Positions 9,003-17,464 of a DNA stretch of 64,000 nucleotides are shown one piece after another. The stretch lies in contig PAPJ01000016.1 of assembly GCA_002709045.1 (NCBI GenBank), positions 65,598 to 129,597 of the forward strand, read 5' to 3'. The position numbers and the translations under genes were made by a program. How positions within the stretch are numbered: position 1 is the stretch's first letter; every line of letters begins with the position of its first letter. The DNA comes from Planctomycetaceae bacterium. GTDB taxonomy: Bacteria; Planctomycetota; Planctomycetia; Pirellulales; Pirellulaceae. Under the pieces are notes generated by a model. That model did no database searches, had not been told where the DNA came from, and saw only the letters and a list, made by a program, of their open reading frames with translations.

Positions 9003-10346
9003 TTAGCTAGGTTTTGTCAGGATGACGCGGATATCGCAGACATTTGTATGAGTTGGACCGCAGAGAATAAGTCCGTCCAATAATTCAAAAAATGTATAGG
9101 CATCATTACGCTGGAGATGATCAGCGGCATCAGGTTTGTGACGCATGAGGCGTTTGATGAGTTGTTGGTCAGCCATGGCGCCTGCCGCATTTGTCGGTCC
9201 GTCTTCTCCATCAGTACCACCTGCCAGAACCACGGCATTGTCCATACAGCGGGCAATATCAGGACTGTGGTTTAACTGATCCACGATAGCGGCTAGGACC
9301 AATTGCTGATTCCTTCCACCTTTTCCACGAATCTTTTCATTCACCAGTTTTACTACCGGCTCGCCACCGGAAATGTATGCTCGTTTGCCCTCGAGTTGTC
9401 TCATCTGTCTTAGCTTTTCGGCATGTTCCCGTCCAAGTTCCTCGGCATATCCTTCTAGAGTAAGGTGAGCCAGACTTTCTGTGAGGTAACCCAACTGCTG
9501 AGCCTTTTGGGCAGCAGCATTCACAGCGGTTGCGTTGTTACCAATGATTTGTGTATCGCAATGGACAAAAGAGTATTCTGCAACAGGCAGGTTTCTGAGG
9601 ACTTCCAAGCATTTATGAACAACGGGGTCATTTTCATCTAGTAATTCGCGTACCGTTTCAACGGCCTGCTCGATGGAAGCGGGGTCTATGACTGTTGGAC
9701 CAGACGCGATGATATCAAGTGGATCTCCTAATACGTCGGAGATGACAAGTGTGACGAGTCTGGAATTTCGACAATATTGAGCCAGGCCTCCACCTTTGAC
9801 CTTACTAAGTTTTTTACGAACCGAGTTTAGCTGCTTAATGTTGGCACCTGCAGCGCTTAACTTGCGAGTTAATAATTGTTTTTCAGCGAGTGTAATTTTC
9901 GGAATCGGCGAAGGTAGCAGTGCCGATCCACCACCAGAAATTAGGCAGATGCAAACATCATCGGCTTTCGCCTGCTGCAGGATATTTATGATTTGATCAG
10001 TCCCTGCAACTCCCTGTTCTGTGGGTTCATTGAGACCAGCAGGTCTGGCACCATGTAGTGTAATATTTGGAATCGTCTGCACACAATCTTCTGGTACATT
10101 AACCCAGCCTAAAACCTGAAGCCCGGAATCCTGTAGTGCATTGAGTACTCCACGAGCCATACCGCTTCCTGCTTTACCAGCGCCAATGACAAAGATACGA
10201 CTGTTAGCAGACAAAGCATAGTGTTGAGTTCCGACCTGAAGAGAGTGTCCTGTGAACTTAATAGCGGCAGAGGTGAGTTGTTCGCTATCTACGGCCTCCA
10301 CAGCAGCCTGCCAGATGGATTTTGCGTCCGCTACTAATGATGACAT
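9003..10346 (-). CDS. Glycerate 2-kinase (DUF4147/MOFRL family)
   Basis: From the chosen ATG the protein is 447 residues, the size of type II glycerate kinases (TtuD/GckA/GLYCTK family), which phosphorylate D-glycerate to 2-phosphoglycerate. Visible features: an N-terminal helix MSSLVADAKSIWQAAVEAVD, the GKAGSGMARG loop, the SGGGSALLPSP substrate loop, and the C-terminal MOFRL domain with ISGGEPVVKL, GKGGRNQQLVLAA and LAGGTDGEDGPTNAAGA. A GTG 16 codons upstream (10394) would overlap the preceding gene, and homologues begin near the ATG, so 10346 is used. It lies last in a minus-strand run with two uncharacterised genes and ends two bases beyond the terminator of the convergent DUF1598 gene. 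Confidence 0.92.
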   Translation of the reverse strand: MSSLVADAKSIWQAAVEAVDSEQLTSAAIKFTGHSLQVGTQHYALSANSRIFVIGAGKAGSGMARGVLNALQDSGLQVLGWVNVPEDCVQTIPNITLHGARPAGLNEPTEQGVAGTDQIINILQQAKADDVCICLISGGGSALLPSPIPKITLAEKQLLTRKLSAAGANIKQLNSVRKKLSKVKGGGLAQYCRNSRLVTLVISDVLGDPLDIIASGPTVIDPASIEQAVETVRELLDENDPVVHKCLEVLRNLPVAEYSFVHCDTQIIGNNATAVNAAAQKAQQLGYLTESLAHLTLEGYAEELGREHAEKLRQMRQLEGKRAYISGGEPVVKLVNEKIRGKGGRNQQLVLAAIVDQLNHSPDIARCMDNAVVLAGGTDGEDGPTNAAGAMADQQLIKRLMRHKPDAADHLQRNDAYTFFELLDGLILCGPTHTNVCDIRVILTKPS

Positions 10347-10360
10347 ATTCCAGAACGCCT

Positions 10361-10939
10361 TTATGCTTGATGGACTCGAAGGATATCCAGCCACTGCCCC
10401 GGGTGCTGTACGGTGATCTGACTAAGACTGTTTGGGGTGGCAGTATTACAGACCATACCAATTAGGTAACCGGAACCGAGTACTTCGATTTTACCTGCGA
10501 TACTGCACCAAACAGTGCCTTGACCTTTGTTAGGAATTGCCAGGTTATTAAAGAAAGATTGGATGAAACCATTTGAACTCAGCTGTTCTGGCCATTTCCT
10601 AAAAATAGGCTGATGTAGTTCCAGAATCCTCATGAAGTCTGGAATGAAGTGATTAAGAATATTTCCCAGATGTTCTTTTTCCGGTAAGCTTTGGCCGCGA
10701 CCGATTGGGCTGATTACCAAAGCCCTAATACGAACCGGACTCCCGTAGATTTCCATACGAACTGGCTCGTTGATTACCGGTAGTAAAGGTAGTTTCTCGA
10801 TCGCTATTGTTAGATTGACCTGTTGTTCGTCAGTGGTTTGTTTTTTATTACGACCTGAGATGAAGATTACGAGTGAGATTAAACATGTCAGCAGTACACC
10901 AGCTCCGACCCATATTTCTGGTTGTGCTAACAATTCCAA
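10361..10939 (-). CDS. Small membrane-anchored protein of unknown function
   Basis: The product is 192 residues with one N-terminal transmembrane segment (about 10-28, VGAGVLLTCLISLVIFISG) followed by a basic stop-transfer GRNKK, so the rest likely faces the cytoplasm. The soluble part starts with a beta-rich segment (EPVRMEIYGSPVRIRALVISPIG) and ends with a hydrophobic alternating region. No catalytic motif is recognised. The start is TTG; a good ribosome binding site (AAGGA, 7 bp spacing) precedes it. It lies 61 bp downstream of the large exported protein gene and 14 bp ahead of glycerate kinase on the same strand, so an operon is likely. Confidence 0.65.
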   Translation of the reverse strand: MELLAQPEIWVGAGVLLTCLISLVIFISGRNKKQTTDEQQVNLTIAIEKLPLLPVINEPVRMEIYGSPVRIRALVISPIGRGQSLPEKEHLGNILNHFIPDFMRILELHQPIFRKWPEQLSSNGFIQSFFNNLAIPNKGQGTVWCSIAGKIEVLGSGYLIGMVCNTATPNSLSQITVQHPGQWLDILRVHQA

Positions 10940-11000
10940 GAGGACATCCTTTTTTTACATGACCAGCTGAATGCGGACTGAGAAATAGTGATGAGGTAGT

Positions 11001-13748
11001 TTATCTTGAAGATTCAACAGTTGTTGGAGATGTATTATTCGAGTGATTTAATTGTATCGGCGAATGATTAGTCAGGTGTGAAATTTGTTTTTGGATAGTG
11101 ATATTATCAATCGAGACTTCTCCCAGTCCCATCAAGGCAAATGTGAGCTGGACTGTTCCATCCTGCGGAGCAACACGTATTAAAGAGAACGGTTGCCATC
11201 CGGTGGTATGGTGAAATCGGTCGCCCATCGAGATTCCACCTATCGAATCATAAACAACGAGACCGTCTCCGTGATGCTGAAGTGGTTCGGTAATATTGAT
11301 CCAGCCGCGAATATGCAGGACCTCACCCTGGCGTACAGGAACTTCCGGCGAAGTGATCCAAACAGGAGCTTCTAGGAATGATGGTGTTGAGGCTTGTTCT
11401 GTAGTCCAGGCTTGCAGTCGCAGACTGCTTTCTCCTTCTCTCGGGAAGTGAGGAGTAAGTTCAACCAGAGACTGAACCACATGTTGTGGATGACGATGAT
11501 GTTGCCAGCCTGCTGCTTGTACCTGATTGAGCATTTCCATTGATCCCGCCGTTAGTTGATTGGCAGACCAGTTTGAATTGAGCAGTTGTCGTTGTGCCAG
11601 AAAGTATTCAGGTAAACTTGTTATACCTAAAGTCAGAGGGTTGCCTGTTGTCTGGCCTGTGGTTTTATGATTCCAGGCAGCTAATTGAGATTGTCTTAGT
11701 AGATCTTCGGCGCGGGAGAGTAACTGAAAGGCAACATCCCATTCATTGATGGATACATGTTTTCGAGCTTTTTGTAAGCTGGATTGAGCCTGAGCGTAGG
11801 GGATTGTGATTCCTTCTATGCTTACAGCTTTTGGAGATCGAATCTTGGTCAGCGGATACAGGCCTACGAGTTGCTGTTGAAGAAGGTCATAAGTTAGTTG
11901 AAGTGTACGAGTACGATGTTCATAGATCTTACGTTGAATGAAATCTCTGACCAGAGGGTCTGCCGTTAATACGATTCGAGAAATATTTGATTCTTTGCTC
12001 AGACTGACGAGATTAGAGGCTTCTCTGGAACCTCGTAACCGTTTGATACCGCTGAAGCCGATATGGTAAGGGCGATAGGTCACCGGAACACCTGGAACAT
12101 TGAATTCAATCACCTGCTTGTTAACTGGAAGACTGACAATTTGCTGATCTTCACTATTACTGAAGACCCATAGTAACCGGGCTCTGTTAGTTTGTGTCAT
12201 ATACACCGTAATGTCATTACGATTAACTTTAACCTGACCTGTTGTTGTGCCTCCGGCGATCCATGGAGCAATGATATCTAATTCGTTGTTTACACGTTCC
12301 AGTATACGTCTTCTCTGAAGTGTATCTTCATCTGTTTGATCGAGCCGAGAGAGAGATTGTATTTGAATTCCTCTTGCACCGGCAGCTAATGCCCGATTGA
12401 CGATCATTGAAAGTTGGTCGTAACTGACGATCGTCGACAATCGTTTTTGAGATAATTGTTCTGGCTGGGATCTGACCAGTGCGTGCTGCTGGCGTAACAC
12501 AGTTTCCGGGATCTGACTTGGTACCTTTACCCAAACATTGCGGCCTCGCCTTAATTCGCCGATAGCTTGTAAAAGCTGTTGGGTTGAGTGTTTTATGTTT
12601 AAGCCACTGAAGAGAGGTTGCCATGACAGTTGACAGATATCCGTATACCGACTGATATCCTGAAAGCCGCTTTGAATTGTGCCGATTGTCGGACGTTGGT
12701 GAATAACGGGCAATCGGTTCAGATGACTTGTCTGATTTTTAATGTCGAGAAGGTCATCCGTTCGAATGTAATTGCCAAGGTTCCAACAAAGCAGCGGGCT
12801 TAGATTCGCTGATGCGGTCAATTCATTACTAAGGTTAGGAGGGGCAATCAGTTTTAGGCCAATCCGTCGTGCTGTCTCGAGTTGCTGAATGGTTGGAAAT
12901 TGCTTGAGCGCCGCTGTATTAAATCCCAGCGATTGTAATAGTTCCAACGGTTCTCCGTTGTGTTCAATAACCTTAGGCATATAGGGAAAGCCGTTGACCA
13001 GCAAAACCGATTCCTGGATTTCGATTTGATTTTCGTTTTCACTGGTGGCCAAATAGTCAGTTGAACCGTTTTGTTGGTAATTTGCAGCCGTGACGGATTT
13101 GCCAGTTACTCTCGGTGTTTGCATTTCAAATTCATCTATCCACAATTGCAGCATTCCCGGAGCACTATAGGTGTTGAGCATAATGTTGCTAATGTATGCC
13201 TGCCCTGCACTTACATTAGGACCGTGCTGGCTACGTAGACTTGGCACCTTGCTTTTTAACTGCGAATAGATATTGGAAATTGTGAGTTTTTGCCAACTGC
13301 CAGCTGTTGTGTAGGCATCCCCATAAACCTGAACCTGAAGAGGTTTCTTTGTTTGAGGGTCAATCGTACGCGGAAGTACAACGGTACCAATGATTTGTAC
13401 GTGATTGCGATTTGCACGGATCCAAATCGATGGGTTTAATTCATCAATTAGGCGAATCTGAGGTGTGTTATAAGCATAGTGAATATGCGTACTCTGCCCC
13501 GCAATGAGCTCTAGATATTCACTTTGCCGTCCGTGATGGAATATTTTCTGGTCGTGCCCATGGCTCGTAGTAACAACTTGACCATCAGATTCGACGCGTT
13601 GCCAAACGACTTCAGAAGATTCAAATGAATCCTGAACCTGTCCGAACAGGTTTATCGAGTACGCGAAGGAGATAACGACCAGACAGAGCCAGTGGCTGGC
13701 ACTAAATGGTTGATCAGAATATCTGTTCTCCCTTTTAGTACGGCTCAT
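11001..13748 (-). CDS. Large exported protein with carbohydrate-binding-like ends and a divergent TIM-barrel-like centre
   Basis: The chosen ATG gives 915 residues beginning with a basic n-region and a hydrophobic segment ending NLFGQ, a signal peptide; the frame extends 30 residues further upstream (13838) but that adds no signal and is not preferred. Residues ~20-225 look like a jelly-roll (ITVS-type strands, IRLIDELNPSIWIRANR, SWQKLTISN). The middle (about 265-510) reads like a glycosidase barrel: LLVNGFPYMPKVIEHNGEP, LLQSLGFNTAALKQFP, LLCWNLGNYI and AGARGIQIQSLSR. The C-terminal ~200 residues again contain beta strands with WIN and DNITI. I see no convincing pair of catalytic acids, so enzyme activity is unproven. 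Function unknown. Confidence 0.6.
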   Translation of the reverse strand: MSRTKRENRYSDQPFSASHWLCLVVISFAYSINLFGQVQDSFESSEVVWQRVESDGQVVTTSHGHDQKIFHHGRQSEYLELIAGQSTHIHYAYNTPQIRLIDELNPSIWIRANRNHVQIIGTVVLPRTIDPQTKKPLQVQVYGDAYTTAGSWQKLTISNIYSQLKSKVPSLRSQHGPNVSAGQAYISNIMLNTYSAPGMLQLWIDEFEMQTPRVTGKSVTAANYQQNGSTDYLATSENENQIEIQESVLLVNGFPYMPKVIEHNGEPLELLQSLGFNTAALKQFPTIQQLETARRIGLKLIAPPNLSNELTASANLSPLLCWNLGNYIRTDDLLDIKNQTSHLNRLPVIHQRPTIGTIQSGFQDISRYTDICQLSWQPLFSGLNIKHSTQQLLQAIGELRRGRNVWVKVPSQIPETVLRQQHALVRSQPEQLSQKRLSTIVSYDQLSMIVNRALAAGARGIQIQSLSRLDQTDEDTLQRRRILERVNNELDIIAPWIAGGTTTGQVKVNRNDITVYMTQTNRARLLWVFSNSEDQQIVSLPVNKQVIEFNVPGVPVTYRPYHIGFSGIKRLRGSREASNLVSLSKESNISRIVLTADPLVRDFIQRKIYEHRTRTLQLTYDLLQQQLVGLYPLTKIRSPKAVSIEGITIPYAQAQSSLQKARKHVSINEWDVAFQLLSRAEDLLRQSQLAAWNHKTTGQTTGNPLTLGITSLPEYFLAQRQLLNSNWSANQLTAGSMEMLNQVQAAGWQHHRHPQHVVQSLVELTPHFPREGESSLRLQAWTTEQASTPSFLEAPVWITSPEVPVRQGEVLHIRGWINITEPLQHHGDGLVVYDSIGGISMGDRFHHTTGWQPFSLIRVAPQDGTVQLTFALMGLGEVSIDNITIQKQISHLTNHSPIQLNHSNNTSPTTVESSR

Positions 13749-13964
13749 CTCAAGTCTTTCCGAGTTAATTGTCAGATTCTCAAAAACTATCTCATTTTGA
13801 CAATAGTTTTTGGTCTTTCCTAGCGATTTACTAAACACAGATTTTAGAAATGATTGGAATTTCCATCCAGATCAATCACGGCCATAGAAGTGCTTAAAAA
13901 TACTTATTTATTAGGGTTTATGGTTGTTTTTATCGGTGGTATAGAGCGTAGTTAGAAACTTCAA

Positions 13965-14237
13965 ATGAAAGATATTCCTGATTTTGACGCCTTGTTGAAG
14001 ATTGAGTCTCCAAATGCACTGATTCAGCGTTTAGAGGAGTTGGCTGCTGAAGTGGCCGGAGAAAATGGAGAAAAACTCTCCTCAATCGTGGCAGCCCTAA
14101 AAATTCAAGCAGAAGGTCGGCGTTGGATCATTAATGAGCTACGTGAAACGCTCGATCAATTGCGTATGGATCTGCAATATGTTCTGCTTGACTTAGAAGC
14201 AACTCGCCGGGAACGAGACGAACTGGCTAAACAATAG
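13965..14237 (+). CDS. Small coiled-coil protein
   Basis: A 90-residue acidic protein with almost continuous helix. Residues ~15-55 and ~55-90 show heptad spacing (LIQRLEELAAEVAG; LRETLDQLRMDLQYVLLDLE; TRRERDELAKQ). It has no membrane segment or signal and no recognised domain. It precedes the protein kinase gene by 135 bp on the same strand. It is probably a real gene because of its start position, codon pattern and lack of competing frames, but its role is unknown. Confidence 0.6.
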   Translation: MKDIPDFDALLKIESPNALIQRLEELAAEVAGENGEKLSSIVAALKIQAEGRRWIINELRETLDQLRMDLQYVLLDLEATRRERDELAKQ

Positions 14238-14372
14238 CTATCTCTTATCAACACCGGTTGATATGTAAAAATAATCTGCTGGCCTCACCTCAAAAAACGC
14301 CGATAATTACAGAGTTGTCTTCCTTCTATGGCATAATCATAGAATAAACATATGCTGTAAGCAGAGATCTGT

Positions 14373-15887
14373 ATGTCTGATATCACCGTTGAAAAACTGT
14401 CACGTTTCTCCGTAGAGACCGGTGTGCTTACGTCTCAGCAAGCGGAAAATACCCTGAGCGAAGCGGGTGGGATAGAAGCTGGCCTAGAAGCGTATATCAG
14501 TGTTCTGACGCGTAAAGAGCTTATTACCAACTGGCAGCTCGACCGTTTAAGTAAAGGACATCGAGACGGTTATTTCTACGGCAAACACAAAGTGCTTTAT
14601 TTGGTTGGTGCCGGAACGTTCGCCAGAGTTTATCGTTGTGTTGATACTGAAACGGATCGTGTGCGTGCTGTGAAAGTATTACGTCATCGTTATGGCGACG
14701 ATTTGGAAGTGACTGAGCAGTTTATGCGTGAAGCTCGGCTGGTAATGCCTTTACGTCACCCGAATATCATCCCTGTTCATGAGGTCGATTCCTACAGAGG
14801 ACGTTATTACATGACGATGGACTTCATCGAAGGTCAAAATCTTCGTGACTTTGTGAAGCTGCGAAAACACATGGAGTTAGGCGAAACGATAAAGTTGATT
14901 AAAGGTATTTGCAATGGACTTCAGTATGCATACAACGAGGGTATCACTCATCGTGACTTAAAGCTTTCTAATGTGTTAGTGTCGAGTAAAGGTCAGGCGA
15001 AGCTGGCTGACTTTGGTTTGGCGACGATGGTTAGTACAGACGATAAAAAGAAAAAAGCGGATGGACCTAACCCGCGGTCGATTGACTATGCAGGTTTGGA
15101 AAGAGCGACTAAAGTTCCAAGAAATGATATTCGTAGTGATATCTTTTTTGTTGGATGTATGTTTTATCACTTATTAGCCGGGCATCCTCCGTTGATTGAA
15201 ACACGCGATAGAATCCAGCGTTTAAATATTTCTCGATATAGAGATATTCCTCCCATTGGAAGATATGTCAGTGGGTTGCCTCATAATGTGATTGGCATTG
15301 TAAATAAGTTGACAGCCTTTGATCCCGAAAAACGATATCCGAATTACGAATTGTTGATGGCCGATCTTGATAAAGTGGAGCAAGCAGATGGTGTTCTGCT
15401 TGATCGAAGAAAAGTCAAGAAGACTGAAGATGGTAAGCAGCAAGAGTCTACATCACGCAAAAGAGGCGTTATTCAACAGGAAGGTGAAGGTAAGACGGTA
15501 TTATTGGTTGACTCACGGCAAAAAATGCAGGAATTACTCCGAGCTCAGCTCGGAAAACGCGGCTATAGGGTATTGATCGTTTCCAATGCTGAACGAGGAG
15601 TTCAGCGGCTTCAGGAAGGTGTTGGGGAGTTTGACTGTGCAATTTTCTGTACAGGTGAATTAGGTGAAGACGCGCTGACAGCTTTCAATCAGCTTCGTGA
15701 AGACTATCGAACAGAGTCCATTCCGGCTGTTATTATTGTGGAAAAGACTCAGACTTCATTTGCCAGCCGAGCCAGCCTCAGTAGTTTGCATGGTTTGTTA
15801 CAGATGCCGATCAAGGTGCGTCAGCTTCGGGAAGCTCTTGTTAAGCTTATTAACCGTAAAGAATCCCTCGAATCAGCGGAGCAATAA
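14373..15887 (+). CDS. Ser/Thr protein kinase with C-terminal degenerate receiver domain
   Basis: The 504-residue product has a short N-terminal domain (1-65), a Hanks-type kinase (about 70-335) and a receiver-like domain (about 374-493). Kinase motifs are intact: glycine loop GAGTFARV (79-86), Lys101 in AVKVL, HRDLKLSN (193-200) and DFG (213-215). The N-terminal helix pair matches the short module often found ahead of planctomycete kinases. The receiver-like part keeps the first-strand Asp (LLVD380) and the conserved Lys481, but the expected phospho-acceptor position holds Cys426 in CAIFC, and Glu replaces the usual Thr/Ser in AVIIVEK. It is probably a cytoplasmic signalling kinase whose receiver binds a partner without phosphorylation. 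The gene ends 2 bp from the convergent MATE gene. Confidence 0.9.
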   Translation: MSDITVEKLSRFSVETGVLTSQQAENTLSEAGGIEAGLEAYISVLTRKELITNWQLDRLSKGHRDGYFYGKHKVLYLVGAGTFARVYRCVDTETDRVRAVKVLRHRYGDDLEVTEQFMREARLVMPLRHPNIIPVHEVDSYRGRYYMTMDFIEGQNLRDFVKLRKHMELGETIKLIKGICNGLQYAYNEGITHRDLKLSNVLVSSKGQAKLADFGLATMVSTDDKKKKADGPNPRSIDYAGLERATKVPRNDIRSDIFFVGCMFYHLLAGHPPLIETRDRIQRLNISRYRDIPPIGRYVSGLPHNVIGIVNKLTAFDPEKRYPNYELLMADLDKVEQADGVLLDRRKVKKTEDGKQQESTSRKRGVIQQEGEGKTVLLVDSRQKMQELLRAQLGKRGYRVLIVSNAERGVQRLQEGVGEFDCAIFCTGELGEDALTAFNQLREDYRTESIPAVIIVEKTQTSFASRASLSSLHGLLQMPIKVRQLREALVKLINRKESLESAEQ

Positions 15888-15889
15888 TC

Positions 15890-17290
15890 TTAGACCTTGA
15901 TGTGCTTCCAGCCGCCGTGTCGAAATCTTCCAAGTATCAGAAAACTGCGTAATACAATATCTGTAACCATAGCATACCAGGCTCCCTCGACCCCCATATT
16001 CTTTCCGGTGATGACGATCTCTGTAAATGGAATCCCGATCTGATCCCAGCAGAGGTAATAAGCAAGTGGGATACGGATAAAGAGTAAACCGATAAAGGAG
16101 AAGATCAAGGGAAAAACAGTGTCACCTGCTCCCCGCAATGCACCGGTCATGATAATTACAATCGCCAGTGACGGCATGCTAACCGAGACGATTCTAATTA
16201 GCGGGGCTGCCATTCCAACAGCTTCAGCTGTCTTTTCACCGGCAAAGATGCTTGTAATTGCATCTGCACTGAAGAAGAAGATAAGTCCGGCAAGCGTCAT
16301 AATACTGCCTCCCCATAAACAAGCCAGCCAGGTGGACTTTCCGGCACGCGCGGGCATTCCGGCACCCAGGAATTGACCAACCATCGTTGTTGCGGCCATG
16401 CTAAATGCGTGTCCAGGTAGGTAAGCTAAGGCTTCGATGCGAATGGCGGTTCCGTGAGCGGCGGCAGCGATGTCTCCCATCGAATTTACGATTGATAGAA
16501 ACCACATTTGAAAAGAAACGACCATGAGCATGTCGAGCCCGCCTGGAATCCCAATTTTTAGGATTCGGCTGATCATTTTCAGATTTGGTTTCATCTTGCT
16601 GATTTGAAGCTTTAGATGAAAACGCCCGCGGATTAAGTAGGTGATAATAATCGATCCGCCTATGGTATATCCGATCGCCGTGCCAATGGCGATGCCTTCC
16701 CAACCCATTTCAGGAAATGGACCCCAGCCGGTTACCAAACCGAGGCTGCAAATGACATTCACGATATTCACGATAGCCATCGTAATGAAACCACTCATAA
16801 TGTCACCAGCCCCTCGAAGACAGGCATTTCCAATCATATGCATGATGGCAAAAGGGAATACCGGGATGATGATCTTGAAGTATTGAGCCCCGGCATCTGT
16901 GGCTGCCGGCGGTAACTGCATAACGTCGATCAATTCGCGCGGATACATCCAGGCAAATGTTGTGATCACTGTCAGCATCATCAGAGCAATAGTGATGGCT
17001 TGATTAGTGACAAATTTAGCATTTTCATACTCACCAGCCCCAAAGAATCGTGAGACCAGTGCTGTGGCTCCAACGCCGATAGCAGCAAAAATTGATGGCA
17101 ATACCCATAAGACATAAGCCATCAGATTAATTGCGGCTAAATGATGCGTTTCCAGATACTGAGCGGTTAAGTAATGATCCGTCCATGTCACCATCATGAT
17201 CATCAATTGTTCAATCACGACGGGTAGAGCAAGGCGCAGCATGGGCCGTAAATTTGTTTTTGAATTTACGATTTGTGCGGCGGCATCCAC
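15890..17290 (-). CDS. MATE family multidrug/toxin efflux transporter
   Basis: The 466-residue protein has about 12 hydrophobic segments in two related halves, as expected for the Na+ or H+ coupled MATE family. Conserved pieces are the early PVVIEQLMIMM..WTDHYL segment, GVGATALVSRFFGAGEYENA, and in the second half AATTMVGQFLGAGMPARA with GALRGAGDT. The start is a GTG at 17290 without an obvious ribosome binding site; a later ATG at residue 17 would remove part of the first helix. Substrate is not predictable; no neighbouring regulator is seen. Confidence 0.88.
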   Translation of the reverse strand: MDAAAQIVNSKTNLRPMLRLALPVVIEQLMIMMVTWTDHYLTAQYLETHHLAAINLMAYVLWVLPSIFAAIGVGATALVSRFFGAGEYENAKFVTNQAITIALMMLTVITTFAWMYPRELIDVMQLPPAATDAGAQYFKIIIPVFPFAIMHMIGNACLRGAGDIMSGFITMAIVNIVNVICSLGLVTGWGPFPEMGWEGIAIGTAIGYTIGGSIIITYLIRGRFHLKLQISKMKPNLKMISRILKIGIPGGLDMLMVVSFQMWFLSIVNSMGDIAAAAHGTAIRIEALAYLPGHAFSMAATTMVGQFLGAGMPARAGKSTWLACLWGGSIMTLAGLIFFFSADAITSIFAGEKTAEAVGMAAPLIRIVSVSMPSLAIVIIMTGALRGAGDTVFPLIFSFIGLLFIRIPLAYYLCWDQIGIPFTEIVITGKNMGVEGAWYAMVTDIVLRSFLILGRFRHGGWKHIKV

Positions 17291-17464
17291 GAATTATCAG
17301 TTGGTTTAGAGGTGTTCAGAAAAATATCAGCAAGTTGTCAACAGAATAGTTGAAACCGACAGTATGGGACGCTACTTAATTACAGTCAACGAGACTTTTG
17401 AGAAGTCTTTCTGATAAGTTGCCGGCAATTAGCCGCTAATGTCCGTATAGCAATCGAAGAGACT

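Noticed and set aside
14246..14263. 7-bp hairpin after the coiled-coil gene as a terminator
   Set aside because: The stem is short and A+T-rich and no T-run follows.
17392..17408. Weak hairpin as a terminator of the sigma-factor operon
   Set aside because: Only 6 bp of stem and no T-run on the minus strand.
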